From Prevotella melaninogenica (GTDB lineage Bacteria; Bacteroidota; Bacteroidia; Bacteroidales; Bacteroidaceae), in the NCBI RefSeq assembly GCF_003609775.1, contig NZ_AP018049.1, positions 434,001-498,000 on the forward strand: a stretch of DNA of 64,000 bases, read 5' to 3'. A program made the position numbers and the translations under genes. The notes beneath the pieces were generated by a model, which had not been told where the DNA came from, made no database searches, and saw only the letters and a list, made by a program, of their open reading frames with translations. Position 1 is the first letter of the stretch, and the number at the start of each line of letters is the position of its first letter. Shown here in pieces: positions 53,425 through 62,762 of this stretch.

Positions 53425-54762
53425 TTATACGACACCCTGGGCAAGCATAGCCTTCGCTACCTTCATGAAGCCCGCAATATTGGCGCCCTTAATATAATCA
53501 ATGTAACCATCAGCCTGCTTGCCATACTTCACGCACTGCTCATGGATAGAACTCATGATGTAATGGAGCTTCTGATCAACCTCTTCCGGACTCCATGAGA
53601 GGCGGAGAGAGTTCTGTGACATTTCGAGACCTGATGTAGCCACACCACCTGCGTTAACAGCCTTACCTGGAGCAAAGAGCTGCTTCGCTGCAGTGAACTT
53701 ATCAGCAGCCTCTGCTGTACAACCCATATTTGAAACCTCAGCTACGCACAATGGCTTGTAAGCAAGAATCTTGTCTGCATCCTCACCATTAAGCTCGTTC
53801 TGAGTAGCACATGGCAAATAGATGTCTGCCTGCTGCTCCCAAGGTTTACGACCCTTGAAGAACTGTGAACCTGGATATTTCTCTGCGTATGGCTCACAAA
53901 CGTCATTACCACTGTTGCGGAGTTCGAGCATGTACTCAATCTTCTCACCGCTGATGCCTTCTGGGTCATAGATATAACCATCAGGACCACTTAATGTGAT
54001 AACCTTTGCACCAAGTTCGGTAGCCTTCTTAGCAGCACCCCATGCAACGTTACCGAAACCTGAGATAGCAACAGTCTTACCCTTAATGTCAAGACCATGA
54101 GTCTCCATCATCTGGTGAACGAAGTAGAGTGCACCATAACCAGTAGCCTCTGGACGGAGGATTGAGCCACCCCATTCTCTACCCTTACCTGTGAGCATAC
54201 CCTGGAACTGGTGAGTCAGCTTGCGATACTGACCGAAGAGATAACCAATTTCACGACCACCAACACCGATGTCACCTGCAGGAACATCCTCGTCAGGACC
54301 GATGTGGCGATACAACTCGTTCATGAAAGCCTGGCAGAAACGCATGATTTCAGCATCACTCTTACCACGTGGAGAGAAGTCTGAACCACCCTTACCACCA
54401 CCCATAGGCAATGTGGTGAGTGCATTCTTGAATGTTTGCTCGAAACCGAGGAACTTCAGAATGCTGAGGTTTACTGATGCGTGGAAACGCAGACCACCCT
54501 TGTAAGGGCCAATAGCACCATTAAACTGTACGCGGTAACCAATGTTTACCTGAACCTTGCCCTGATCATCAACCCAAGGTACACGGAATGTGATGATGCG
54601 CTCAGGCTCTACGATACGCTCAATAATACTTGCGCGCTCAAACTCTGGGTGCTGATTGTAAACATCCTTTACAGACATAAGTACTTCATGTACAGCCTGC
54701 AAATACTCTGATTCACCTGGATGCTTCTGCTCCAGTGCTTGCATGATTTTTTCGACTTCCAT
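53425..54762 (-). CDS. gdhA: Glutamate dehydrogenase, hexameric type
   Basis: A 445-residue enzyme that interconverts 2-oxoglutarate plus ammonia and glutamate, a main entry of ammonia in Bacteroidales. Substrate-site residues are visible: K88 in GPYKGGLRFH, K124 in MGGGKGGSDF and D164 in PAGDIGVGGREIGY. The Rossmann motif is GFGNVA (235-240). Length and the GGSDF motif match the small hexameric NADP(H)-type family, but coenzyme choice cannot be fixed here. Its promoter at 54822-54853 faces away from the PEP-synthase-like gene. Confidence 0.95.
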   Translation of the reverse strand: MEVEKIMQALEQKHPGESEYLQAVHEVLMSVKDVYNQHPEFERASIIERIVEPERIITFRVPWVDDQGKVQVNIGYRVQFNGAIGPYKGGLRFHASVNLSILKFLGFEQTFKNALTTLPMGGGKGGSDFSPRGKSDAEIMRFCQAFMNELYRHIGPDEDVPAGDIGVGGREIGYLFGQYRKLTHQFQGMLTGKGREWGGSILRPEATGYGALYFVHQMMETHGLDIKGKTVAISGFGNVAWGAAKKATELGAKVITLSGPDGYIYDPEGISGEKIEYMLELRNSGNDVCEPYAEKYPGSQFFKGRKPWEQQADIYLPCATQNELNGEDADKILAYKPLCVAEVSNMGCTAEAADKFTAAKQLFAPGKAVNAGGVATSGLEMSQNSLRLSWSPEEVDQKLHYIMSSIHEQCVKYGKQADGYIDYIKGANIAGFMKVAKAMLAQGVV

Positions 54763-54821
54763 AGTAAATTGACTTTTATTTGTTTATGTTAGATAGTATC
54801 ATTCAGTTCAGAATGGTACGG

Positions 54822-54853
54822 CAAATATATCCAAATTCTATCAAAGGTCCAAA
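54822..54853 (-). promoter_or_regulatory. Promoter of gdhA
   Basis: On the minus strand TTTG (54853-54850), 20 nt, TATATTTG (54829-54822); leader about 50 nt. A perfect consensus match, in line with strong gdhA expression. Confidence 0.8.
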
Positions 54854-54990
54854 TGAAAATCAAAAATTTTTTATTTTTTTCTTTCTTTTTGAAAGTAGCT
54901 TTGGTCGCAAAAGATGGTAACCAGTATGCAAAGTAATAAAAAATATATTATTTAACTTGCGAAAAGATAGGTTGACTTGTATTTATTTTG

Positions 54991-54998
54991 TATTTTTG
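54991..54998 (+). promoter_or_regulatory. -7 element of the PEP-synthase-like gene
   Basis: TATTTTTG, 21 nt before the start at 55020. The best TTG upstream (54972-54974) is 16 nt away, shorter than usual, so this is a partial match. Confidence 0.45.
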
Positions 54999-55019
54999 TC
55001 CAATATTAAGTTTTGGAGT

Positions 55020-58000
55020 ATGAGTGAGCAAGTTCCTGCACAATGGGGTAATTTTTACCTAAAAGACGTCAGTTTCGTCAATTTGATGATGCGACGAATT
55101 TATAATGTTCTGATTGTAGCTAATCCATACGACGCCTTCATGTTGGAAGACGATGGACGTGTCGAAGAGAAGATCTACAATGAGTATATGGAATTAGGTC
55201 TGCGCTATCCGCCAACCTTTACACAGGTGTCTACAACCGAAGAAGCCTCTAAGGTGCTCAATACTGTAGATATCGACCTTGTTATCTGTATGCCGGGTAA
55301 TGCTGATAATGATGCTTTTGATGTGGCAAGAGCTGTAAAAGCAGAGTTCCCAGACATCCACTGTGTGGTACTAACTCCCTTCTCTCATGGTATCACAAAG
55401 CGTATACAAAATGAAGACCTCAGTATCTTTGACTATGTCTTCTGTTGGTTGGGAAATACCAATCTCATCCTCTCTATCATTAAGTTGATGGAGGATAAGA
55501 TGAATATAGAGAATGATATCCATGAGGTGGGAGTACAGATGATTTTGCTTGTAGAAGATTCTATCCGTTTTTACTCATCTATTCTACCTAACTTATATAG
55601 CTATATCCTTACGCAGAGTCAGAACTTTGCCACAGAAGCCTTGACCCGACACGATGCCTCTTTGCGCCAGCGTGGACGTCCAAAGGTAGTCTTAGCACGT
55701 ACATACGACGAAGCATGGGATATCTATCAACGCTATAAGGATAACTGCTTGGGTGTTATCTCTGATGTAAGATTCCCTATTAATGATGTAGAGGGGAAGG
55801 GTTCTTCTGCGACAGAAGGGAATATTTCTGTAACGGAGAAAGATCCAGAGGCAGGCTTAAAACTACTTCGTGCCATTAGGGAAGAAGATGAATACCTCCC
55901 TTTGATAATTGAAAGTTCAGAGAGTGAGAACCGTGAGAAGGCTGAGGCAGAAGGTTTCCACTTTGTAGATAAGAACTCGAAGAAGATGAGTGTAGACCTT
56001 CGCCACCTACTCGAAGAACACATGGGCTTTGGCGATTTCATCTTCCGTAATCCAGAAACACGTGAGGAGGTGATGCGCATTCGAAGTTTGAAAGAGTTGC
56101 AGGATAATATCTTTACGATTCCACGTGACTCTATGCTCTATCATATTTCCCGCAATCACATGAGTCGTTGGCTCTCTGCACGTGCCATTTTCCCAGTTTC
56201 TTCCTTCCTAAAAGGGATTACATGGCATAAACTGCAGGATGTAGATATGCACCGACAGATTATCTTTGATGCCATTGTTGCTTATCGAAGGATGCGCAAT
56301 GTGGGTGTTGTAGCCCTATTTGATAGACGAAAATTCGACCGATATGCCCATTTTGCTCGTATTGGAGACGGTTCGTTAGGAGGTAAGGGACGTGGTTTGG
56401 CTTTCCTTGATAACGTTATTAAACTCCGACCAGACTTCAATCGCTTCCTCAATGCAAAGGTACAGATTCCGAAGACAGTCGTTCTTTGTACGGATGTCTT
56501 TGATAGCTTTATGGAACAGAACAATCTTTACCAGATTGCTTTGAGTGATGCAAGCGATGAAGAGATACTCCAAGCCTTCCTTCGTGCCCAGTTGCCAGAT
56601 GAATTCATAGGCGACTTCTTTACCTTCTTTGAAGCTACTCGCTCACCAATAGCCGTTCGTTCCAGTTCGTTATTGGAAGATAGTCACTACCAACCCTTCG
56701 CTGGCATCTATTCTACCTATATGATTCCTTATCTTGAGGATAAGTATGAAATGCTCCGAATGTTGGCTTGTGCGATCAAGGCTGTCTATGCTTCGGTTTA
56801 TTATCGTGACTCCAAAGCCTATATGACTGCCACAAGTAATGTCATTGATCAGGAGAAGATGGCTGTTATCTTACAGCAGGTAGTTGGCAAGGAGTATGGC
56901 GATCATTTCTATCCGAACATCTCTGGCGTTCTTCGTTCTCTCAACTATTATCCGATAGGAGAAGAGAAAGCAGAGGAAGGTATAGCCTCTTTGGCATTGG
57001 GTTTAGGTAAGTATATCGTCGATGGTGGGCAGACGCTGCGTGTATGTCCGTTCCATCCGCATCAAGTCTTACAGATGAGTGAAATGGAAATAGCCCTACG
57101 CGAAACCCAAACTCAGTTCTATGCACTTGATATGAAGCATATCAGTGAGGACTTTAAGGTGGATGATGGTTTTAATATCCTCAAACTACGTGTGAAAGAT
57201 GCTGAGGCTGATGGCAGTCTACAATATATCACCTCCACTTACTCTCCCGAAGATCATGCTATTTACGATGGACTCTACGAGGGTGGAAGAAAGGTTATCT
57301 CTTTCTGTGGCGTACTCCAACAGAACGTCTTTCCACTACCAGAGTTGTTGCAAATGGCAATGACATACGGTGCTGAGGCTATGCGTCGCCCTGTGGAGAT
57401 AGAGTTCGCTGTTAATCTGAATGATAACCGAACGGGTGAATTATATCTCTTACAGATTCGTCCAATCGTTGATTCTAAGCAGATGTTAGATGAAGACCTT
57501 ACTGCAATACATGACGAAGAATGTCTCTTGCGGAGCCATAACTCTTTGGGACATGGGGTTTCTGATGATGTGCAAGATGTTGTATATGTAAAGACCGACA
57601 GTTCTTTTACAGCATCTAACAACCCAACTATTGCGGATGATATAGAACGGATAAATCGCAAATTCCTTGATACTGACAAGAATTATGTGCTCATTGGGCC
57701 TGGCCGTTGGGGGTCAAGTGACCCTTGGTTGGGTGTTCCTGTGAAGTGGCCACATATCTCGGCAGCCCGTGTTATCGTTGAGGAGGGACTGGAACACTAT
57801 CGTGTAGACCCAAGTCAGGGAACACATTTCTTCCAAAACCTCACCTCTTTCGGTGTGGGCTACTTTACTATCAATCCTTATAAGGAAGATGGATTCTATC
57901 AGCGCAGCGTTCTTGATGCCCTTCCAGCTGTGGAAGAAACTCAGTGGGTACGCCACGTCCGTTTCCCGAAACCATTGAAGATAATGATGGATGGTAAGAA

Positions 58001-58043
58001 ACAAGAAGCCCTTATCATGCTTCCTCAAGAAAAAAAGGAATAG
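55020..58043 (+). CDS. PEP-synthase-like protein with two N-terminal receiver-like domains
   Basis: A protein of 1007 residues. Residues about 24-165 (YNVLIVANPYDAFMLEDDGR, then DLVICMPGN) look like a receiver fold, and about 175-335 like a second one (MILLVEDSIRFYSSIL, then GVISDVRFPINDVEGKG and FHFVDKNSKK). The PPDK/PEP-synthase nucleotide-binding region follows (about 420-830: SLGGKGRGLAFLDNVIK, SPIAVRSSSLLEDSHYQPFA, ELYLLQIRPI). The C-terminal about 150 residues (YVLIGPGRWGSSDPWLGVPV) are a separate domain. The swivelling phosphohistidine domain and PEP-binding barrel of true PEP synthase were not seen. Role unknown; perhaps a phospho-signalling or regulatory ATP-grasp protein. The frame opens at 54957, but that extension overlaps the -7 element, so the ATG at 55020 is chosen. 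Confidence 0.75.
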   Translation: MSEQVPAQWGNFYLKDVSFVNLMMRRIYNVLIVANPYDAFMLEDDGRVEEKIYNEYMELGLRYPPTFTQVSTTEEASKVLNTVDIDLVICMPGNADNDAFDVARAVKAEFPDIHCVVLTPFSHGITKRIQNEDLSIFDYVFCWLGNTNLILSIIKLMEDKMNIENDIHEVGVQMILLVEDSIRFYSSILPNLYSYILTQSQNFATEALTRHDASLRQRGRPKVVLARTYDEAWDIYQRYKDNCLGVISDVRFPINDVEGKGSSATEGNISVTEKDPEAGLKLLRAIREEDEYLPLIIESSESENREKAEAEGFHFVDKNSKKMSVDLRHLLEEHMGFGDFIFRNPETREEVMRIRSLKELQDNIFTIPRDSMLYHISRNHMSRWLSARAIFPVSSFLKGITWHKLQDVDMHRQIIFDAIVAYRRMRNVGVVALFDRRKFDRYAHFARIGDGSLGGKGRGLAFLDNVIKLRPDFNRFLNAKVQIPKTVVLCTDVFDSFMEQNNLYQIALSDASDEEILQAFLRAQLPDEFIGDFFTFFEATRSPIAVRSSSLLEDSHYQPFAGIYSTYMIPYLEDKYEMLRMLACAIKAVYASVYYRDSKAYMTATSNVIDQEKMAVILQQVVGKEYGDHFYPNISGVLRSLNYYPIGEEKAEEGIASLALGLGKYIVDGGQTLRVCPFHPHQVLQMSEMEIALRETQTQFYALDMKHISEDFKVDDGFNILKLRVKDAEADGSLQYITSTYSPEDHAIYDGLYEGGRKVISFCGVLQQNVFPLPELLQMAMTYGAEAMRRPVEIEFAVNLNDNRTGELYLLQIRPIVDSKQMLDEDLTAIHDEECLLRSHNSLGHGVSDDVQDVVYVKTDSSFTASNNPTIADDIERINRKFLDTDKNYVLIGPGRWGSSDPWLGVPVKWPHISAARVIVEEGLEHYRVDPSQGTHFFQNLTSFGVGYFTINPYKEDGFYQRSVLDALPAVEETQWVRHVRFPKPLKIMMDGKKQEALIMLPQEKKE

Positions 58044-58079
58044 ACATCCTCTCTAAGAAAGGGTATGATTCTATAAAAG

Positions 58080-58122
58080 TAAAGCCATCATCTACGGCAA
58101 TAGACTGTGGATGATGGCTTTA
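58080..58122 (+). terminator. Terminator of the PEP-synthase-like gene
   Basis: A perfect 13-bp stem, TAAAGCCATCATC (58080-58092) with GATGATGGCTTTA (58110-58122), followed by TTGTTAG. Confidence 0.75.
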
Positions 58123-58213
58123 TTGTTAGTGTATGAAAGAGACAGCAAGGATCTTTTCCACTCTCTTGGTCCTCCTATATTGATTTTATCTTTTGATTGT
58201 TCTCAAATTATTT

Positions 58214-58291
58214 TCATGAAAAGAAATATTTATTGTCGTGAAGAAAAATGTTTTCTTTCATGAAAATAATTCTTTTTTATCATGAAAAGAA
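58214..58291. repeat. Four-copy 22-nt array of TCATGAAAA
   Basis: TCATGAAAA-type cores begin at 58214, 58236 (variant TCGTGAAGAAAA), 58258 and 58280, exactly 22 nt apart. The first is the palindrome TTTTCATGAAAA. It lies just downstream of the terminator and about 40 nt past the convergent ligase gene. Confidence 0.7.
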
Positions 58292-58330
58292 CTCAGAACT
58301 GTTTGTATTTGGAGTTAAGACGGAGCACTT

Positions 58331-59842
58331 TTAATGCAACTTCTGCTTGCCAGTAGAGAGCATTTCAATGGTTTTGAAGCGGATGCTATGTGGCATTTCA
58401 GCACGTGACAGTTGTGGGCGGAGCCAGTCGAGGAGTGTTACCTCTGTTAGTGTTGCCTTTGGCGTACACTCTATTTCCGTGTGGATGACATTACCAAAGT
58501 TAGGGTCGGGAACGTTAAAGGCACGTGCAGCCATAATCATAGGGTGGGAGAGAAGAACCTGTTCAATGTGTTCTGGCTGAACGTTCTCACCTCCACAGAC
58601 TACCATTCGATCGGCTCTTCCATGATGAAAGAAGTAACCTTCGCTATTCTGAGAAACTAAATCGCCAGTATTTTGCCATTGATTCTGTTTTCCATGCATA
58701 GCCCAACGAGAACGTACCCAAAGTGTTCCTATTCCTTCTTCATTGAGATTTTTTATTTTACAGTCAACTCCTTGGATAGGCTTACCTAAGGTGGTCTCTT
58801 CAAAGGAAGCTAATTCTTTGGGTGTTGCCAGCATAAAAAATCCTGCTTCAGACGTACCATAAAGGTTAAAGAGTACCTCACCAATTTGTTGATGAGTCAT
58901 GTCGATGAGGCATTTAGGAAGTTTATCACCACCGCTTATAAGACAACGTAGACTCTTCATCTTCTCCTTTGCATTTTCAATCTGCCAAAAACGTGAGAGC
59001 ATAGCAGGAACAATTGGCATGACCTCAATCTGTTCACGCTGAATAATCTCTAAGGTTTTGATAGCATCGAAGCGTTTTTGTAGGCATACCTTCTTACCCA
59101 TAAGTAAGGAGATAATAAGCGTTGAAAGTCCGAAACCATGATAAAATGGCAGTGAAATCAGTACACTCTTATATTCGTAGATTCTGATGTTGTGTAGTAA
59201 CGCAAGTAATGGAGGGAGAAAAGAGGTAACAGAAGGACGACGGGCAATACTCTTAAAGTTGCCACTTGTTCCCCCTGAGTGAATGGTTATTTCTCCTCCT
59301 CGCCAGATTTTAGGGAGTTTTGTATCTCTTGTTTGCGCCTCCTTAGATAAAAGGATGTCGCTTAGTGTCTCTGTTGTAACAGCCGTACAAGGAGTTTCTA
59401 TGGGAATCTGTTTGAGGTCTTCGTCATATATAAAGAGTTGATAATGATGCTTTTGTAAGGCTGCTGTTATCTGTTCTGTGCCTAAGTCTGTGCTAAGCAA
59501 GGTGGTGTGTATGCCTAATCGTGAGAGTGCATGAAGAAGGATAGTTAAGGTAAGACTGTTACGTCCTATCAAAGCCACTCTCGTTTTGGGTTGGAGGTGG
59601 TATTTTGTGTGGAGAATTTGTGCGAGTTGACGAGTACGAGTGTAGAGTTCTCGATAGGTCAAAGATTGGCAGTCATCAATGATTGCACAGCGTTGTGGAT
59701 AGAAATAAGCAACAAAGCGAAGTAGCGCCATTAGGCTAATACCTTCCAAGATGAGGCTTTTTGCCCACACAAATAAGCCCTTTGGGGAGATTATGTGTAA
59801 GCGATAGAGGATTGAAAGGATAGCTTCATTCTTTCTTCTCAT
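58331..59842 (-). CDS. AMP-forming acyl-CoA synthetase/ligase family protein
   Basis: A 503-residue adenylate-forming enzyme. Visible motifs are the P-loop ITIHSGGTSGNFKS, FYHGFGLSTLI, NLYGTSEAGFFML (A5), NTGDLV (A7 region), GRADRMVVCGGENVQPEHIE (A8 hinge) and a terminal STGKQKLH that supplies the catalytic lysine (A10). About 40 extra N-terminal residues include a hydrophobic helix, suggesting membrane association. It would activate a carboxylic acid as acyl-AMP and pass it to CoA or a carrier. It overlaps the SDR gene by 4 nt (59839-59842), so they are translated together, SDR first. The substrate is unknown; lipid or secondary metabolism is likely. Confidence 0.85.
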   Translation of the reverse strand: MRRKNEAILSILYRLHIISPKGLFVWAKSLILEGISLMALLRFVAYFYPQRCAIIDDCQSLTYRELYTRTRQLAQILHTKYHLQPKTRVALIGRNSLTLTILLHALSRLGIHTTLLSTDLGTEQITAALQKHHYQLFIYDEDLKQIPIETPCTAVTTETLSDILLSKEAQTRDTKLPKIWRGGEITIHSGGTSGNFKSIARRPSVTSFLPPLLALLHNIRIYEYKSVLISLPFYHGFGLSTLIISLLMGKKVCLQKRFDAIKTLEIIQREQIEVMPIVPAMLSRFWQIENAKEKMKSLRCLISGGDKLPKCLIDMTHQQIGEVLFNLYGTSEAGFFMLATPKELASFEETTLGKPIQGVDCKIKNLNEEGIGTLWVRSRWAMHGKQNQWQNTGDLVSQNSEGYFFHHGRADRMVVCGGENVQPEHIEQVLLSHPMIMAARAFNVPDPNFGNVIHTEIECTPKATLTEVTLLDWLRPQLSRAEMPHSIRFKTIEMLSTGKQKLH

Positions 59843-60687
59843 GGCAATCGCTTATAATATAGGTGAATAATCGGAGCAAAGAGATAGGCTATTGGGGCTG
59901 ATAACTTTGCCCACCAAGGTTTATAAGTTCTAATCTTTCGTATGGCAAGTTTCAACAGAATATGGGCTGCATCAGTTGGAGTGTAAGCTGGTAAGTGCTT
60001 GTATTGTTCGTTAACATCTGACATTGCTGTGTGAACCAAGGGTAAATAGGCTATCTGTACACGGACACCTAATGGGGCAAACTCGCTGTTCGCTGTCTCA
60101 CACCATGTGTTCGCAGCACTTTTTGAAGCATGATAAGCCGACCAGCCCGGTGCCATTGGATAGAGCGTACTCACTGATGAAGAATAGATGATTTGTCCTT
60201 TGCTCGCCTTCAAAGCAGGTAAGATAGCTAATGAAAGTGCAACCAAGGAACGATAGTTGAGGTCCATCGTACGGTCATAGTCGTGTAGACGATCCTGCGC
60301 ATCATTGATTTTGCGATGGATAGATTTACCCGCATTGCAGAAAAAGTAATCCAACTGTGGTAGTGTTTCTTTTAGTTTTTGGCAAAGCTGTACCAGTTTT
60401 TCTCTGTCTCTTAGGTCTATTGCGCAGTAGTCTGCACTACTTCTCGTTTGCTTAGCCTTGGCACATAAGAGGCGTAAGTCCGCTTCACTTCGAGCAATGA
60501 GGAAGACATTTGCACCTGCATTGATTAGTTTTTCGGTTAATGCTCGCCCTATCCCATGCGATGCACCCGTCACAAGTACCCACTTCCCATAGAAGTGTTC
60601 TCTTGTAATATTAGGTGTTAACCTTATGGATGGGTAAGCCAATGCAGCCCCAATAGCGATTATCTTTTTTCTGAGAGACGTCATCAT
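59839..60687 (-). CDS. Short-chain dehydrogenase/reductase
   Basis: A 282-residue classical SDR. VTGASHGIGRALTEKL (about 38-53) is the NAD(P)-binding TGxxxGIG motif, FFCNAG holds the NxG element, SSSVSTLYPM supplies the serine, and AYHASKSA the YxxxK pair. The N-terminal hydrophobic stretch (IIAIGAALAYPSIRL) and a C-terminal hydrophobic tail suggest peripheral membrane attachment. It oxidises or reduces a hydroxyl/keto group, probably on the product or substrate of the co-translated acyl ligase. Confidence 0.85.
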   Translation of the reverse strand: MMTSLRKKIIAIGAALAYPSIRLTPNITREHFYGKWVLVTGASHGIGRALTEKLINAGANVFLIARSEADLRLLCAKAKQTRSSADYCAIDLRDREKLVQLCQKLKETLPQLDYFFCNAGKSIHRKINDAQDRLHDYDRTMDLNYRSLVALSLAILPALKASKGQIIYSSSVSTLYPMAPGWSAYHASKSAANTWCETANSEFAPLGVRVQIAYLPLVHTAMSDVNEQYKHLPAYTPTDAAHILLKLAIRKIRTYKPWWAKLSAPIAYLFAPIIHLYYKRLP

Positions 60688-60746
60688 AACTCTTTTCTAA
60701 CGATCAGTAGTGCTTGTTTTGATTACCAATTGCGATGTGATTAATG

Positions 60747-60812
60747 CTCCGCACATCATGTGCTTATCGTCAGCACCATGCGTGTTGGGCATCCGCACAT
60801 CATGTGCTAAGC
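60747..60812. repeat. 22-nt-period dyad repeats, locus 4
   Basis: Three contiguous 22-nt units at 60747, 60769 and 60791. The dyad GCACATCATGTGC is perfect in the first and third units; the middle one has GCACCATGCGTG. It lies between the SDR gene and the RDD gene. Confidence 0.75.
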
Positions 60813-60953
60813 AATAATACGTTGGATGAAAATGGGTAGAACGCTTTATAGTTGTCGTTATGACATGGCATCGTAAGGCACTAATACCAAAGTTATACAG
60901 CGCAGTTCTCTTAGATATTCATGCTGTTTTATACTTTCCTATTCCCTATTTCT

Positions 60954-61679
60954 TTATATTATTTCCAACGTGAAATGCTGGTAATCACGTACGATTGTAT
61001 AAAGGAACTTCTCATCAGCTGTGTTCGTGTCAGATATTTTGAGATGTTCTCGTACCTTAGTTGCAAGGGAAGCAATACGACGTTCGCGCTCGTATCCGTA
61101 TTCAGAGTTGAGGGTACGTTGGATGACATCAAGTTGGTTAAGAGAGAGGTCTTCAGCTTGTGGATAGACAGGTTTATACTTTCTATCAAGGTAATAGAAC
61201 TCGTCGAGTGATACTTGAATCTTGCGATAGTCATTAAGTTGGATGATCATTGTTCCTGCTGCGAGGTCACCGAGACGTTGTGAATTCTTAGAAATGAGAA
61301 TGACAAGTGCGCCAACACCAGAGAAGCCAAGGTCGACAAGTTGCAGAAGCCAACGCATAAAAAAGTCACCAATGCCCGGTGTTGTTCCGTCTTTCTTCAC
61401 AACACGAATACGCATCACCATCTTACCAACACTTTGTCCATGGTTGAAAAGTTCCATAAGGAAGTGGTAAAAGATGGCAGGAAGGTAGATACCTAATAGA
61501 AAGAACAATTCATTTGAGACAAAAGAAAGGTTCGATTCAGCTATTAGGAGCGTTACACCAACCAGATAGCAGATAATTAGGAAATTATCAATTATTTGTG
61601 CAACGATACGCTCTCCTAAACTTGCCGGCGACTGACTTATCTGGACGTACTGTCCTGTTATGATATTGGCTTCGGGCAT
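60954..61679 (-). CDS. RDD family membrane protein
   Basis: A 241-residue protein starting MPEANIITGQYVQ at 61679. The RDD core is visible: GERIVAQIIDNFLIICYLVG (first helix with conserved R and D), a second helix LLGIYLPAIFYHFLMEL, then GQSVGKMVMRIRVVKKDG and LGDLAAGTMII. The cytoplasmic C-terminal about 80 residues follow. The family function is unsettled (ion transport has been proposed). The frame extends upstream past the divergent promoter region, so the ATG at 61679 is chosen. It is divergent from the SpoIIM-like gene, a common pairing in Bacteroidetes. Confidence 0.85.
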   Translation of the reverse strand: MPEANIITGQYVQISQSPASLGERIVAQIIDNFLIICYLVGVTLLIAESNLSFVSNELFFLLGIYLPAIFYHFLMELFNHGQSVGKMVMRIRVVKKDGTTPGIGDFFMRWLLQLVDLGFSGVGALVILISKNSQRLGDLAAGTMIIQLNDYRKIQVSLDEFYYLDRKYKPVYPQAEDLSLNQLDVIQRTLNSEYGYERERRIASLATKVREHLKISDTNTADEKFLYTIVRDYQHFTLEII

Positions 61680-61706
61680 TTTCTTGATAATTAAATGTTG
61701 TTTCTG

Positions 61707-61737
61707 TTGCAAATGTAAGAAAAAAACTCTACTTTTG
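61707..61737 (+). promoter_or_regulatory. Promoter of the SpoIIM-like operon
   Basis: TTG (61707-61709), 20 nt, TACTTTTG (61730-61737), then the start at 61782. On the other strand TACATTTG (61717-61710) may serve the RDD gene, so the two promoters overlap. Confidence 0.65.
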
Positions 61738-61781
61738 TTGCGTAAATGATAATTAATGTGTAAAATACGTGCGAAGTTTGC

Positions 61782-62762
61782 ATGAAAGAGATTCTTTTCA
61801 TACGAAATAATATTGAGAAATGGCGGGCAATGGAAGGCATGATAGATAATGTCAAGTTTGAGATGCCTGACCAGTTGGCTGATGCTTATACAGAGCTTAC
61901 AGCCGATCTCGCTTTTGCACAGACACATTATCCTCGTTCACGTATTACCATCTATCTCAACAAACTTGCTTCTGCACTTCATAATGAAATCTACCGTAAT
62001 AAGCGGGAGAAGTGGTCGCGTTTGTTAACTTTCTGGACGCAGGAGGTTCCTGACGTGATGTGGAAAGAGCGTAAGTTGTTGCTTCTCTCATTCATCATTT
62101 TTATGGTGAGTGTGCTGATTGGCGTTGTTTCAACCTTAGGAGACGAGTCCTTCCCACGCTTGATACTTGGCGATGGCTATATGGATATGACCCTTGATAA
62201 TATTGCGAAGGGAAAGCCGATGGGCGTGTATGGCAATGAAGAAGAGGGAAGTATGTTTATTAGTATTACGCTGAACAATATCATGGTATCGTTTAACGTG
62301 TTTGTTTCGGGCGTATTGACGAGTTTTATGTCGGGCTTCCTTTTATTCAGAAATGGTATCATGGTTGGTTGTTTTGATACTTTCTTTTATCAGCATGGAT
62401 TATTAGGTGAAAGCCTTTTAGCGACGATGTTGCACGGTACGTTGGAACTTTCAGCGATCATTGTGGCTGGTGCTGCAGGCTTGGCAATCGGTAATGGTTG
62501 GTTATTCCCTGGTACCTACTCGCGCTTGGTTAGCTTTCAGCGAGGTGCAAAGAGGGGAATGAAGATAGTTGTTGGAACTGTACCTATCTTTATCTTGGCA
62601 GGTTTTATTGAAGGATTTATAACTCGTCATACCGAGTTGAATGACTTTATCCGCATTGGTATTATACTTGTATCATTGGCGTTTGTCGTGTATTATTTTA
62701 TTTACTTACCTTATAAGCGTAATTATCATTTAGAAAATGCAAATAGAAAGACCAAAGATTGA
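61782..62762 (+). CDS. SpoIIM (stage II sporulation protein M-like) family membrane protein
   Basis: A 326-residue protein. A cytoplasmic N-terminal region (about 1-100) is followed by LLLLSFIIFMVSVLIGVVST, then SITLNNIMVSFNVFVSGVLT, FLLFRNGIMVGCFDTFF, HGTLELSAIIVAGAAGLAIG and two further helices. The H-G-x-x-E-L motif is typical of the SpoIIM/DUF95 family, which exists far outside spore formers. Its stop overlaps the next start by 26 nt. Together with RDD and DUF4129 genes it forms a conserved Bacteroidetes membrane cluster that often also has MoxR and DUF58 genes. Confidence 0.85.
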   Translation: MKEILFIRNNIEKWRAMEGMIDNVKFEMPDQLADAYTELTADLAFAQTHYPRSRITIYLNKLASALHNEIYRNKREKWSRLLTFWTQEVPDVMWKERKLLLLSFIIFMVSVLIGVVSTLGDESFPRLILGDGYMDMTLDNIAKGKPMGVYGNEEEGSMFISITLNNIMVSFNVFVSGVLTSFMSGFLLFRNGIMVGCFDTFFYQHGLLGESLLATMLHGTLELSAIIVAGAAGLAIGNGWLFPGTYSRLVSFQRGAKRGMKIVVGTVPIFILAGFIEGFITRHTELNDFIRIGIILVSLAFVVYYFIYLPYKRNYHLENANRKTKD

